DNA of 43,858 nucleotides, taken from contig NZ_NRRQ01000025.1 of NCBI RefSeq assembly GCF_016583745.1, positions 1 through 43,858 on the forward strand, given 5' to 3'. A program made the position numbers and the translations under genes. Below, piece after piece: positions 10,109-17,860 of the stretch. Position 1 is the stretch's first letter, and every line of letters starts with the position of its first letter. The notes beneath the pieces are model-generated. The model worked only from the letters and a program-made list of their open reading frames with translations, was not told the origin of the DNA and searched no databases. Source of the stretch: Chromatium okenii. GTDB taxonomy: Bacteria > Pseudomonadota > Gammaproteobacteria > Chromatiales > Chromatiaceae.

Positions 10109-10224
10109 GGGCGGCAACTGACGCCAGCCACACCCCGGCACACACGTCAATCGCTGCGGCTGCTCCCTTCCGGGCCTGACCGGGTTCACGATTTTGCGTT
10201 GCGAGGGGACCGACGCCAGCCACC
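10109..10224 (-). ncRNA. ffs: 4.5S signal recognition particle RNA
   Basis: On the minus strand the region contains the universally conserved SRP RNA domain IV core: CAGGCCCGGAAGGGAGCAGC (GGAA tetraloop and asymmetric loop), preceded by CTCGCAACGC and followed by GTGTGCCGGGGTGTGGCTGG. All three blocks occur in the same order and spacing in E. coli 4.5S RNA. It binds Ffh for co-translational membrane targeting. The ends are estimated from the outer-stem region and may be off by about 10 bases. It sits convergent to hemH and downstream of the gene at 10297-11547. Confidence 0.88.
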
Positions 10225-10296
10225 ATAACGCCGCAGTCAGAACGCGGTCTGGCTGGGTGCGACGCAGGGTAACAAAGCAGGTCAGTGAACACAAAC

Positions 10297-11547
10297 CTAC
10301 TTCGGCGTGACCTGAAATAAGCGAGCGGCGTTAATCCGCCGATCAATTAACGCGATCATCCGTTGATAATCGGCATTATTTTGTGCGCCAAAGCTGGTGC
10401 TAAACGTTTGCTGATCCATGCCTTCTGGCAACCCATCCAACGTCGGCATGAAATCATCATCAACCAAGCCACTCCGCGCCCGTTGTTGCATCTCGCTGGC
10501 AGTCAGCGGAGTGAGCGTTGCCCGCTGCGCTAACCGAATGCCCGCCCGATTGGCAGCCATATCCGCAAAACTAAAACCACTGCCGCCGTTAGCATCAGAC
10601 AATTCTTTGTACCAGCCCACCAGCCCCGACAAGGTATCGCCGCCCTGCGTCAACAACGCCGCCGAGGTCATAAAGTGTTGTCCTAAATCTTGGCGACCGC
10701 GCAGCAGCACCGGATGGGCATACGGCAAACGTTTGACGGTGGTATCTGCCGGATCGCGGATCGGATGACCGTTGACGTATGCCGCCAACACTAAAATCAC
10801 CGCCCGATTTTCTGCCACCGGGTCCGTGCCCAACGGCTGCTCGGCAGCGGTCGTCAACAGATGCGCCAGCAACTCCGCTAACGTGACGGCACGCCCGCGC
10901 CGCAGCGGAGCTAACAATTGGCTCAATTCGCGTTGGTAATGCAGCAGCAACGGCAACTCAGCATTGGCAATAAACCCGCTGCCGATGCGTTCCAATAAAT
11001 CCGGTCGCCAGTAATAACGCACTTCCAAATGATCCCGATGCAGAAGCAGTTGTTGCAGTGCCTGCGTGCTCTCCACCGCCGCCAAAGTTCGATCTGCCAG
11101 CGTTTGCACCAGCACATCTGGGATTGGCAAACCGGCGAGGCGGGCATTGTCCACCTTCGGCATCGCGCCATTGCTCACCAGATCAAACAGCACGTTGACG
11201 AAACTGCCGCTGGGGTCCCACGGCAGCGCCAGCGACAGCGTGACCTCGGCGCGTTGATCGTGGAGCTGCACCCGCACCCGCCCTTGTCCAACATGCTTGA
11301 GCAATTCATTGGCGACGAGCGTGGTTTGGCGCTCAGTCAAAGTCAGCGTCACCAATTCACCGGGGCGCTTGCGGCGGGGCGGATTATTTGCCAACCATTT
11401 TTTAGCCCATGCCTGTTCGGCGCTGGTGATTGCCAAATCCTGCTCAACCACAGGTTCACTATCCAAAAGCAGTAAGCCGCCAAGGGTTAATACGGCGACG
11501 ATCAGCAACGTCAGCAGCCAGCCAAGAGTCATCAGCACGCGGCGCAT
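10297..11547 (-). CDS. Membrane-anchored protein of unknown function
   Basis: I do not recognise this family. The chosen start (MRRVLMTLGW) places a single strong transmembrane helix at about residues 4-26, followed by a soluble region of about 390 residues that should lie in the periplasm. The soluble part is rich in leucine and charged residues, has no cysteines or repeat pattern that I can see, and ends in ARLFQVTPK. Earlier in-frame starts at 11589 and 11646 are possible; the latter overlaps the end of pyrB. It follows pyrB on the same strand, so co-transcription is possible. The length and N-terminal anchor suggest an envelope role, which is inference only. Confidence 0.8.
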   Translation of the reverse strand: MRRVLMTLGWLLTLLIVAVLTLGGLLLLDSEPVVEQDLAITSAEQAWAKKWLANNPPRRKRPGELVTLTLTERQTTLVANELLKHVGQGRVRVQLHDQRAEVTLSLALPWDPSGSFVNVLFDLVSNGAMPKVDNARLAGLPIPDVLVQTLADRTLAAVESTQALQQLLLHRDHLEVRYYWRPDLLERIGSGFIANAELPLLLHYQRELSQLLAPLRRGRAVTLAELLAHLLTTAAEQPLGTDPVAENRAVILVLAAYVNGHPIRDPADTTVKRLPYAHPVLLRGRQDLGQHFMTSAALLTQGGDTLSGLVGWYKELSDANGGSGFSFADMAANRAGIRLAQRATLTPLTASEMQQRARSGLVDDDFMPTLDGLPEGMDQQTFSTSFGAQNNADYQRMIALIDRRINAARLFQVTPK

Positions 11548-11609
11548 GGAATCAATCCAAGGTAAAGAAAGCGGATTTGTGAGGATCATTATGCAAAACA
11601 GCGGCGATT

Positions 11610-12599
11610 TTACGCTGCGCTGTGCAGATTTTGCGTCCCCAAACACATCGACATAATCGCCATGCGCACCGCGATACCGTTGCTGACTTGTTCGAGAATC
11701 ACAGAATGCGGGCCGTCGGCGACGTGAGAATCCATTTCCACCCCGCGATTGATCGGGCCGGGGTGCATCACCAACACATCAGGGCGAGCCGCTTCCAATC
11801 GCGTCTCTGTCAACCCAAACAGATGAAAATACTCATGCTCACTCGGCAACAGGGCGCTGTTCATGCGCTCGCGTTGAATGCGCAACAGGATGACCACATC
11901 GGCGTCTTCTATGCCAGCGCGGAGATCGTGAAAAACCCGCACGCCAAACGCCGTTTCCACCTGCGCGGGCATCAGCGTGCGCGGGGCGATGACGTGAATT
12001 TCCGGCACTCCCAACGCGGTCAGCGCCAGCATCTGCGAGCGGGCAACGCGGGAATGCACAATATCGCCGACGATGGCAACGCGCAGCGTGGTGAAGTCGG
12101 GCTTGTGACGGCGAATGGTGAACACATCCAACATCGCCTGCGTGGGGTGGGCATGGCGACCGTCGCCGGCGTTGATGATGCTGACGTGGGGCGCGGCATG
12201 AGTGGCGATGAAGTGCGCTGCGCCGCTGGTGGCATGACGCACCACGAACATATCAACGTGCATCGCTTCCAAATTGCGCAACGTGTCCAACAGGGTTTCG
12301 CCTTTGGCGGTGGCGGAGGTGGAAATGTTGAGATTGAGCACGTCCGCGGACAGGCGTTTGGCGGCCAGTTCAAAGGTGGTGCGGGTGCGGGTGCTGTTCT
12401 CAAAAAAGAGATTCGCAACGACCTTGCCGCGACACAGCGGCACCTTTTTGACTGCTTGTTGCGCGACGCCGAGAAAGCCCTCGGCTTGATCGAGAATGTC
12501 GGTCAACAGCGCGGGCGATAACCCATCCAGCGTCAAAAAGTGCTTGAGATGACCTTGGGCATCGAGTTGGGAAATGGGTGGCGGTGCGGATAGATTCAT
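11610..12599 (-). CDS. pyrB: Aspartate carbamoyltransferase catalytic subunit
   Basis: The enzyme condenses carbamoyl phosphate with L-aspartate, the committed step of pyrimidine synthesis. The carbamoyl-phosphate site [12 protein letters not shown] is intact, as are the HPTQAMLD and [11 protein letters not shown] motifs near the aspartate site. The length of 329 residues is closer to the Pseudomonas-type PyrB (about 334) than to the E. coli form (311). No pyrI regulatory subunit and no pyrC-like gene lies next to it. It is followed by the unknown membrane protein and by ffs, and lies downstream of the pucBA terminator. Confidence 0.96.
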   Translation of the reverse strand: MNLSAPPPISQLDAQGHLKHFLTLDGLSPALLTDILDQAEGFLGVAQQAVKKVPLCRGKVVANLFFENSTRTRTTFELAAKRLSADVLNLNISTSATAKGETLLDTLRNLEAMHVDMFVVRHATSGAAHFIATHAAPHVSIINAGDGRHAHPTQAMLDVFTIRRHKPDFTTLRVAIVGDIVHSRVARSQMLALTALGVPEIHVIAPRTLMPAQVETAFGVRVFHDLRAGIEDADVVILLRIQRERMNSALLPSEHEYFHLFGLTETRLEAARPDVLVMHPGPINRGVEMDSHVADGPHSVILEQVSNGIAVRMAIMSMCLGTQNLHSAA

Positions 12600-12733
12600 G
12601 CGGCTTGACTGAACACACTGAATAAAATCGTTGGAGTGAATGATGAATTATGGATGGCGAAGAAATTGAATCAACGCGCACAGGCAACAGCAAGAAACAA
12701 ATACAGCGCGGAGGGTTTGCGAAGGTGAGGCGC

Positions 12734-12785
12734 AAAAAAACAGGCGGGTGACGCGGTTGCTTTCGCAACGCGCATCACCCGCCTG
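12734..12785 (-). terminator. Rho-independent terminator of pucBA
   Basis: Read on the minus strand, CAGGCGGGTGA at one side pairs with TCACCCGCCTG at the other, extended inward by GCGTTGC/GCAACCGC around a GAAA loop (12741-12785). A run of seven T (12734-12740) follows. It lies 31 bases past the pucA stop and should insulate pyrB from light-harvesting transcription. Confidence 0.9.
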
Positions 12786-12816
12786 TTAGCGGTTAGCTAA
12801 CGAAAAACCGCTGATC

Positions 12817-13059
12817 TTACTGAGCTTGCGTCACAGCAGGTGCAACGATAGCAGCTGGCGCAGCGCGAACGGAATCTTTGAAACCGTAGCCTGGCAGAGC
12901 CAGTGCGTAGCTGTGAATCATCCACATCTGTACAAACAAAATACCGAAGAAAGGAACCATCCAAGTGGCTGGATTGATGACGGTCCAGATTTTCCAATCC
13001 TCTTCAGGATGGTTAGGAGCGGCAATGGACGGATCGGCCAACATAACAGGTACTTGCAT
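12817..13059 (-). CDS. pucA: LH2-type light-harvesting complex alpha chain
   Basis: A single-helix antenna polypeptide that binds bacteriochlorophyll in the membrane. The core DWKIWTVINPATW followed by a hydrophobic helix and the ligand His in MWMIHSYAL aligns without gaps, as I recall it, with the LH2 alpha chain of Phaeospirillum molischianum (D-x-KIW-x-VINP-x-TW, 19 residues from Pro to His). The Asp that ligates B800 there is conserved. After His the sequence is LALPGYGF where the recalled relative has AAPGFNW, so the H-bonding Trp is Phe here. At 80 residues it is longer than usual (50-66), with extra residues before the core and an Ala/Pro-rich tail. The ribosome site AGGAG is 8 bases from ATG. 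LH1 alpha is less likely. Confidence 0.93.
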   Translation of the reverse strand: MQVPVMLADPSIAAPNHPEEDWKIWTVINPATWMVPFFGILFVQMWMIHSYALALPGYGFKDSVRAAPAAIVAPAVTQAQ

Positions 13060-13086
13060 TGAAAATCTCCTGAGAAAATTAAAAGT

Positions 13087-13233
13087 TTAGAACCAAGGTT
13101 GATAAACCCAAGTGACCACATGCACTGCACATGCGATCATCACCCAGCTCCAAGTACCATGTTTCCAATGCTCATGGAATTCTTTTGCTTGTGCGTCAGT
13201 CAAACCCGACAAATTCTTTGCTGCTTCTGCCAT
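13087..13233 (-). CDS. pucB: LH2-type light-harvesting complex beta chain
   Basis: A 48-residue antenna polypeptide, partner of the alpha chain encoded 27 bases downstream. It has the N-terminal LSGLTDAQAKEFHEHW segment shared by antenna beta chains, the A-x-x-x-H motif (A34-C-A-V-H38) whose His ligates B850-type bacteriochlorophyll, and the family ending WVYQPWF. His20, 18 residues before His38, matches the spacing of the second conserved histidine in LH2 and LH1 beta chains. An AGAGGA ribosome site lies 8 bases before ATG. Gene order beta-alpha is the usual one for puc and puf. No pufLMC genes follow, which favours puc. Confidence 0.94.
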   Translation of the reverse strand: MAEAAKNLSGLTDAQAKEFHEHWKHGTWSWVMIACAVHVVTWVYQPWF

Positions 13234-13482
13234 TGACTTAATCCTCTGTTCTAAAGAACCTAATCAAACCCGACTAGGTGGATTGATCCACACTTGGTTG
13301 ATGCAACGAGACTCAACCCAAGTCCTTGACGCTTAACTGCGCCGAATTTCCTAAAACGTTGATTAGCACGAGCGCCAATCTAAAAACACCACTTAATTTT
13401 CGGTAAGTCCGAAAACAATCAATAATACTTTTGGCTGGTCAACTGCAATCTTCAGTGAACTGCAACACGTCAACAGCGCATG
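13234..13482 (-). promoter_or_regulatory. Long structured 5' leader of pucBA
   Basis: If transcription starts at the promoter at 13489-13516, the mRNA has about 249 untranslated bases. Four inverted repeats lie in it: TTTTCGG/CCGAAAA (13397-13415), a 9-bp stem with one bulge CTTGG-GTTGA/TCAACCAAG (13293-13322), GTGGAT/ATCCAC (13278-13291) and GTTC/GAAC (13248-13259) directly before the pucB ribosome site. No open frame of note is seen. The leader may govern stability or translation of the antenna mRNA; this is inference. Confidence 0.6.
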
Positions 13483-13484
13483 GG

Positions 13485-13528
13485 TGTTAGTCTAGCCTGA
13501 CAGCGGTGGGTGTCAAGTTTTATTTACA
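13485..13528 (-). promoter_or_regulatory. pucBA promoter overlapped by two PpsR/CrtJ-type palindromes
   Basis: Two TGT-N12-ACA sites lie at 13485-13502 and 13511-13528, separated by exactly 8 bp. On the minus strand the upstream site contains a perfect -35 TTGACA (13511-13516) and the downstream one contains a -10-like TAGACT (13489-13494), with a 16-base spacer. PpsR/CrtJ represses photosynthesis genes under oxygen through TGT-N12-ACA palindromes, and two sites 8 bp apart across -35 and -10 is the arrangement described for the Rhodobacter capsulatus bchC promoter. The direction points to pucBA; gshB on the other side starts 71 bases away. Confidence 0.82.
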
Positions 13529-13598
13529 CTCGCGCTGCATTCAATCCAGATCGCGCAGCGGCGATCATCATATCTCGTTTAGCCAACTAACCATCGCC

Positions 13599-14576
13599 AT
13601 GACAACGACATCTTCATTTCAACTCGGCGTGCTGATGGACCCCATCCACACCATCAACATCAAAAAAGACAGCACCTTTGCCATGCTGCTTGCCGCGCAG
13701 CGCCGGGGCTGGACGCTGTGGTATCTGGAAACCGCCGATCTTGCCCTGCACGACAACTGCGTCATCGCTCGGCGGCGCGAGCTGACCGTGAGCGACGATC
13801 CCAACAGTTGGTATCACTTCGGACGCGATGAAACCCGCCCGCTGGCGACACTTGATGCCGTCTTGATGCGCAAAGACCCGCCGTTCGACATGGAATACAT
13901 CGTCACCACCTACCTGCTCGAACGCGCCCAGCATGAGGGTTGTCTCATCGTCAACGACCCCCGCAGCCTGCGTGACGCCAACGAAAAGGTCTTCACCACC
14001 GCTTTTCCGCAGTGCATCCCGCCCACGCTCATCAGTCGCCGCGCCAGCGACCTCCGCGCCTTTTATGCCGCACATCAAGACATCATCCTCAAACCGCTTG
14101 ACGGCATGGGCGGCGCGTCGATATTTCGCGTCCCGCCAGCGGATCCCAATCTCAGCGTCATCATCGAAACTCTCACCGCGCACGGGCAACGGTTCTGCAT
14201 GGCACAACGCTTTATCCCTGAGATCAGCGCCGGCGATAAACGCATCTTGCTGATTGACGGCGAACCAGTGCCATATTGTCTCGCTCGTCTACCAGCACCG
14301 GGCGAAACACGCGGCAATCTCGCCGCCGGCGGCAGCGGACGGGCGCAACCGTTGACCGCACGAGATCGCTGGATCGCCGCCCAAGTCGGCCCCGAATTAC
14401 GCGCTCGCGGCATTTTATTTGCCGGCTTGGACGTCATCGGCGACTTCCTCACCGAAATCAACATCACCAGCCCCACCTGCATCCGCGAGATCGACGCCGC
14501 GTTTGGTCTCGACATCGCCGCTGACTTGATGGACTGCATCGCTCAACATCGTGCGACCGCCACTCAAAAACCGTGA
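13599..14576 (+). CDS. gshB: Glutathione synthetase
   Basis: Joins gamma-glutamylcysteine and glycine with ATP in the cytoplasm. The start MTTTSSFQLGVLMDPIHTIN is typical of proteobacterial GshB, giving 325 residues; an in-frame extension to 13506 overlaps the puc promoter and is rejected. ATP-grasp features are visible: KPLDGMGGASIFRV at about residue 165, RFIPEISAGDKRILLIDGEP, and NITSPTCIREI near the C-terminus. It overlaps the following tonB-like gene by four bases (GTGA). gshB-tonB linkage is also known in Pseudomonas. Confidence 0.96.
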   Translation: MTTTSSFQLGVLMDPIHTINIKKDSTFAMLLAAQRRGWTLWYLETADLALHDNCVIARRRELTVSDDPNSWYHFGRDETRPLATLDAVLMRKDPPFDMEYIVTTYLLERAQHEGCLIVNDPRSLRDANEKVFTTAFPQCIPPTLISRRASDLRAFYAAHQDIILKPLDGMGGASIFRVPPADPNLSVIIETLTAHGQRFCMAQRFIPEISAGDKRILLIDGEPVPYCLARLPAPGETRGNLAAGGSGRAQPLTARDRWIAAQVGPELRARGILFAGLDVIGDFLTEINITSPTCIREIDAAFGLDIAADLMDCIAQHRATATQKP

Positions 14577-15439
14577 CCGCGCCCGCTCCTTCCCAATCTT
14601 TTGTCATCGCCCTACTCACCGCCACCGCACTGCATCTGCTCGTTATGATCACGGTGCGGTTGGCACCACCAGCGCGTCCCATCCCGCCCGAAGCGGCGCT
14701 TGAAGTGGTCTTGCTGGCTGCGCCACCGCCAGCACCGGCAGTTGCTGTCACACCGTCCGTGCTGGCCGCTCACACCCAAACGGGTACTGCGCCCGCGCCG
14801 CCAGTGATCGTCAAACCGCCACCTCCCGCGCCAGCCGCATCTCGTGCGCCACCCGCGCCAGCGCCGCGCATCACGCCAGCACCTCGTCCCGCTCCACCAG
14901 CACCGCCACCGTTGGCAGTCATCGCGCCGCCAGAGCCAGAACCTGATCCGCTGGCGCTGCCCACTGCACCGGCGCTCACTGCCGCGCAAATTCTCGCCAG
15001 TCAAGATGTCGCGCTGGAACAGTTCAATCGGGCGCAAGACACACAACTGCGAGAACAGGCGCGACGGGTGCGACGGCACGCCATCAGCGCCAGCACCCGC
15101 GAATTTCGCTATGCCAATTATTTGGGCGCTTGGGCGCGGAAGGTGGAACGCATCGGGAATCTGAATTACCCGCCAATCGCCAAAGAGCAGCACCTGTCTG
15201 GCAATTTGATTCTGCATGTGGCGATTCGGGCGGATGGCAGCGTGGACACCATCAGCGTGGTGCGGTCTTCAGGTGTACCGCTGCTGGATCAAGCAGCGCG
15301 GGACATCGTCAAACTGGCTGCTCCTTATGCCGCGTTTCCGCCCGATATTGCAGCGGAGACTGACGTGATTGACATCATCCGTACTTGGCAATTTCGACGC
15401 GGGGGCGTGTTGGGGTGGGAAGCGAGCGCCCCGCCGTGA
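14573..15439 (+). CDS. tonB: TonB-family energy transducer
   Basis: TonB links the proton-motive ExbB-ExbD complex to outer-membrane receptors. The GTG start overlaps the gshB stop (GTGA, 14573-14576), giving 288 residues. An N-terminal anchor helix (about 9-28) is followed by a long Pro/Ala-rich spacer (about 50-130) able to span the periplasm, and a C-terminal TonB domain (about 190-280) with GNLILHVAIRADGSVDTISVVRSSG split by the usual spacing and a final WQFRRG segment. No exbB or exbD is nearby, so partners are encoded elsewhere. The spacer sequence is low-complexity and GC-rich. Confidence 0.93.
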   Translation: MTAPAPSQSFVIALLTATALHLLVMITVRLAPPARPIPPEAALEVVLLAAPPPAPAVAVTPSVLAAHTQTGTAPAPPVIVKPPPPAPAASRAPPAPAPRITPAPRPAPPAPPPLAVIAPPEPEPDPLALPTAPALTAAQILASQDVALEQFNRAQDTQLREQARRVRRHAISASTREFRYANYLGAWARKVERIGNLNYPPIAKEQHLSGNLILHVAIRADGSVDTISVVRSSGVPLLDQAARDIVKLAAPYAAFPPDIAAETDVIDIIRTWQFRRGGVLGWEASAPP

Positions 15440-15453
15440 CGGGTGCTGGCGCG

Positions 15454-16290
15454 TCAACCGTGCGCGGCAAGAAAGGCGCTGACTGCCGCATCTGCTGACG
15501 TCGCCCCCGCCAACACTGCCGGTTCATATTCTTGACGCCACCGCGCCATCAGCGGTCGCGCCTGCCGCCATTCTTCAAACAAAATGCGGGCGACTGGGCC
15601 GCCGCCATCGAGAAAACCCAGCTCCCAAAAATCGCGCTCGGCCTGAGCGCGGTCGTAGTCAAAGCGGATGATTGTTGAGTGCCAAGCGTTGTGATGCCAT
15701 TCCAATTGGGCATAACTGCCGCGCACGTCCCCATCAAAAGGCGAACCGACTGAGCCGACGTTGAGCACCGGCACCCCGTTGATCAGGCGCTGGCTGGGGC
15801 GATGGGTGTGGGCGGTAACAAACAGCGCCACATCTGGCGGCAGCGCCAGTTGCAGTTGCGCGTCAGTGATATTGGTGGTGATGCCGAAGCGGTTGCTGAT
15901 CATGCTGGCGTGAGTGACGTGTACCCAACTGTCCTCGTGCGCACCGTGAAAACAAAGATGATCGGGCCAATCGACTAACGCATCGAGACGCGGACGGAGT
16001 TGCGCAAACGTCCAGGTGGCGAACTGATGCAATTCCGCTTCGACGCCGGTGGCGGGCGTTTCATACGCACAGCGCAGCATCCAAGTTTCGTGGTTGCCGG
16101 TGATGGGCAGCCAGCCGAGACGGTGGCGGAGGTCGTCGAAATACTCCACACACGCCAGACTGCTCGGGCCGCGATTTACCAAATCACCAGCCATGATGAC
16201 CATGTCCGGCTGCCACGCGAGGATGTGAGCAACCGCAGTGTGGAGGGCGGGGAGATTGGCTTGAACATCAGAAAAGATAGCGACCTTCAT
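15454..16290 (-). CDS. Metallophosphoesterase (YfcE/MJ0936-like) with Gln in motif I
   Basis: A calcineurin-like phosphoesterase of 278 residues. Motifs: D8-V-Q10-A-N12 (normally D-x-H), G-D36-L-V-N-R-G, G-N66-H67-E68, His in HVTHAS and the H161-T-H163 pair. Enzymes of this fold are di-metal phosphodiesterases or protein phosphatases acting in the cytoplasm. The metal-binding His of motif I is replaced by Gln, which may weaken one metal site or change metal preference. It lies convergent to tonB and directly downstream of the broken tssL, where an intact type VI cluster would often carry tssM. Substrate unknown. Confidence 0.88.
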   Translation of the reverse strand: MKVAIFSDVQANLPALHTAVAHILAWQPDMVIMAGDLVNRGPSSLACVEYFDDLRHRLGWLPITGNHETWMLRCAYETPATGVEAELHQFATWTFAQLRPRLDALVDWPDHLCFHGAHEDSWVHVTHASMISNRFGITTNITDAQLQLALPPDVALFVTAHTHRPSQRLINGVPVLNVGSVGSPFDGDVRGSYAQLEWHHNAWHSTIIRFDYDRAQAERDFWELGFLDGGGPVARILFEEWRQARPLMARWRQEYEPAVLAGATSADAAVSAFLAAHG

Positions 16291-16324
16291 TGCGGGTGGG
16301 TTCCGAAAGAGTTGATAACCAGCG

Positions 16325-17857
16325 TTAGTTGCGGCCTTGTTGTGTACTCAACAACATCACTTCCACCCGCCGATTGCGGGCATTTTTTGGCTCCTCAGGC
16401 ACCAGCGGCGCACTGTCAGCGCGACCTTCGGCAGTGAATCGTTCTGGAGCGCCGACGGTTTCCGCCAGCACCGTGCTGACCCGCAGCGCCCGTTCCCGCG
16501 ACAGATGCCAATTGGAAGGAAAGCGCAGCGTTTGAATCGGCACGCTGTCGGTGTGACCAGTCACGAGCACCGCGCCCGGTAACTGCGCCAGCGCCGCGCC
16601 CACCCGTTGCAGCAGCGCAAAATAGTTCGGTTTGATCGCCACGCTGCCGGAAGCAAATAAATCGTCACCACGAATGATGACAGTCTGACCTTGCGGACGC
16701 TCCACCACATCCAGCCGGTCGGCAGCGATCTCGGCTGCCAGCAAGCCGCGCAGCGTCACGCTGCCGCTGGGTGCGACCAGCGCGGCTGGCGCGGGATCAA
16801 CGCGATCAGTCACGCCCGGCAACTGCCGCTCCAACGTGCTCAATGCCACATAAACCGCATCAGAATCGCGGTTGAGCGCGAAGTTAAACAGCGTAAACAG
16901 CGCCAGCAGCAGCACTGCCGCTAGCGTGGAGCCAACCCACAGCGGCAGCGCCGAATGCAGTTGCTGCTGTGCCCGAGCGCAGCCGCGCCAATGCGGTGAC
17001 AACTCCGGCTCCGGCTCGCCGCGCAAACTGCGGAGACTGTGGAACAACTGCTCCCGCACCTGCGCCAACTGTTCGCGCCCACCGTCGCGGACGCGATAGC
17101 GCCCTTCAAAGCCCAGCGCGAGGCAAAAATACATCAATTCCAATAAGTTAGGAGTTACGCAGTTGAAAGTTAAGTCATTGATTTTTATGAAAACGCGATC
17201 ATACACTGCACAAACCAAGTTTCAATAAAATCAGGCACTTAGCATCCAACTGCGTAACTCCTATAAGTGAAGATTGGTCGCCGGTTGCGTCAACAGCCGT
17301 TCGAGCGCGGTAAAAAACTTCTCGCCGCCCCACGTTTCATTATGAAAACTGATGAGCAGCCCGCGATTACTCCACACGCTCTGCGTGCCCCAAGGCGTGT
17401 CTAACACCGCCTCATCGACCAACGCGCACAACATGTAGCGAGCCGGCAACACTTCGGTATCCGCCAACCCCCGTGCCCGGGCGCAGGCTTCAAACTCGCG
17501 CAATTGGCGGCTGAGACCTTCGCGTAAACCGTCAGGATCGGGATGCGACACGGTGCCGCGTACCTGCGCTGCGACCGTCAAGATGCCGTTGGCGCAGTTG
17601 AGCAGCGGATTGATCGCGCCACTGGCGGTGCTAACGCTGGGCGCAACGGGAAACGTCGGGGGCGCTGCGCTCCAGTTGGGCGGAAAGGGAGCGCCGCCCG
17701 GTGCCACCGTCGCCTCACTCATCCACGCTGGTGCGCCCAAACTCTCGTGGCGTGGAGTGGGATTGAGCAGATCATCAACCATCCGTCCGCCCGGCATCGG
17801 GCGAATGATGGTGGGTCCATCCCCACCAGAAGTCGCAAAAGGATCATTATTGGTCAT
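16325..17857 (-). pseudogene. tssL: Type VI secretion tssL (DotU-OmpA fusion) split by a MITE
   Basis: TssL is an inner-membrane component of the type VI secretion trans-envelope complex. Codons 1-198 (17857 to 17264) encode most of the cytoplasmic DotU domain (ARYMLCALVDEAVLDTPWG, FHNETWGGEKFF). The frame then meets TAG at the first bases of the inserted element. After the element the same frame resumes (LLELMYFCLALGFEGRYRV), followed by a transmembrane helix and a C-terminal OmpA-like peptidoglycan-binding domain (GHTDSVPIQ, RADSAPLVPEE). Deleting the 115-bp element and one 5-bp duplication restores NLHL-LELMYF with no frameshift, a protein of about 470 residues. Reinitiation inside the element could still give the C-terminal membrane part. 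It follows tssK after three bases. Confidence 0.93.
17149..17263. mobile_element. 115-bp MITE inserted in tssL
   Basis: Perfect 17-bp terminal inverted repeats TAGGAGTTACGCAGTTG (17149-17165) and its complement (17247-17263), with weaker inverted similarity for about 20 more bases. It is flanked by 5-bp direct repeats TAAGT (17144-17148 and 17264-17268), a target-site duplication. It encodes nothing. The terminal repeat equals the end of the IS at 111-127, so that IS, or a relative, is the probable source of transposase. Element plus duplication is 120 bp, a multiple of three, but carries three in-frame stops in the tssL sense. Confidence 0.95.
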
Positions 17858-17860
17858 CGT

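Noticed and set aside
11622-12521. Long plus-strand open frames opposite pyrB, rpsA (39439-40632), feoB and the histidine kinase
   Set aside because: They are antisense shadows of strongly conserved genes, are rich in His/Arg/Gln as expected from codon complement, and show no family motif or ribosome site.
12817-13233. LH1 (pufBA) instead of LH2 (pucBA)
   Set aside because: No pufLMC follows the genes, and the alpha chain core and its LPG motif after the ligand His fit LH2 better. LH1 alpha chains have a different pattern around the His.
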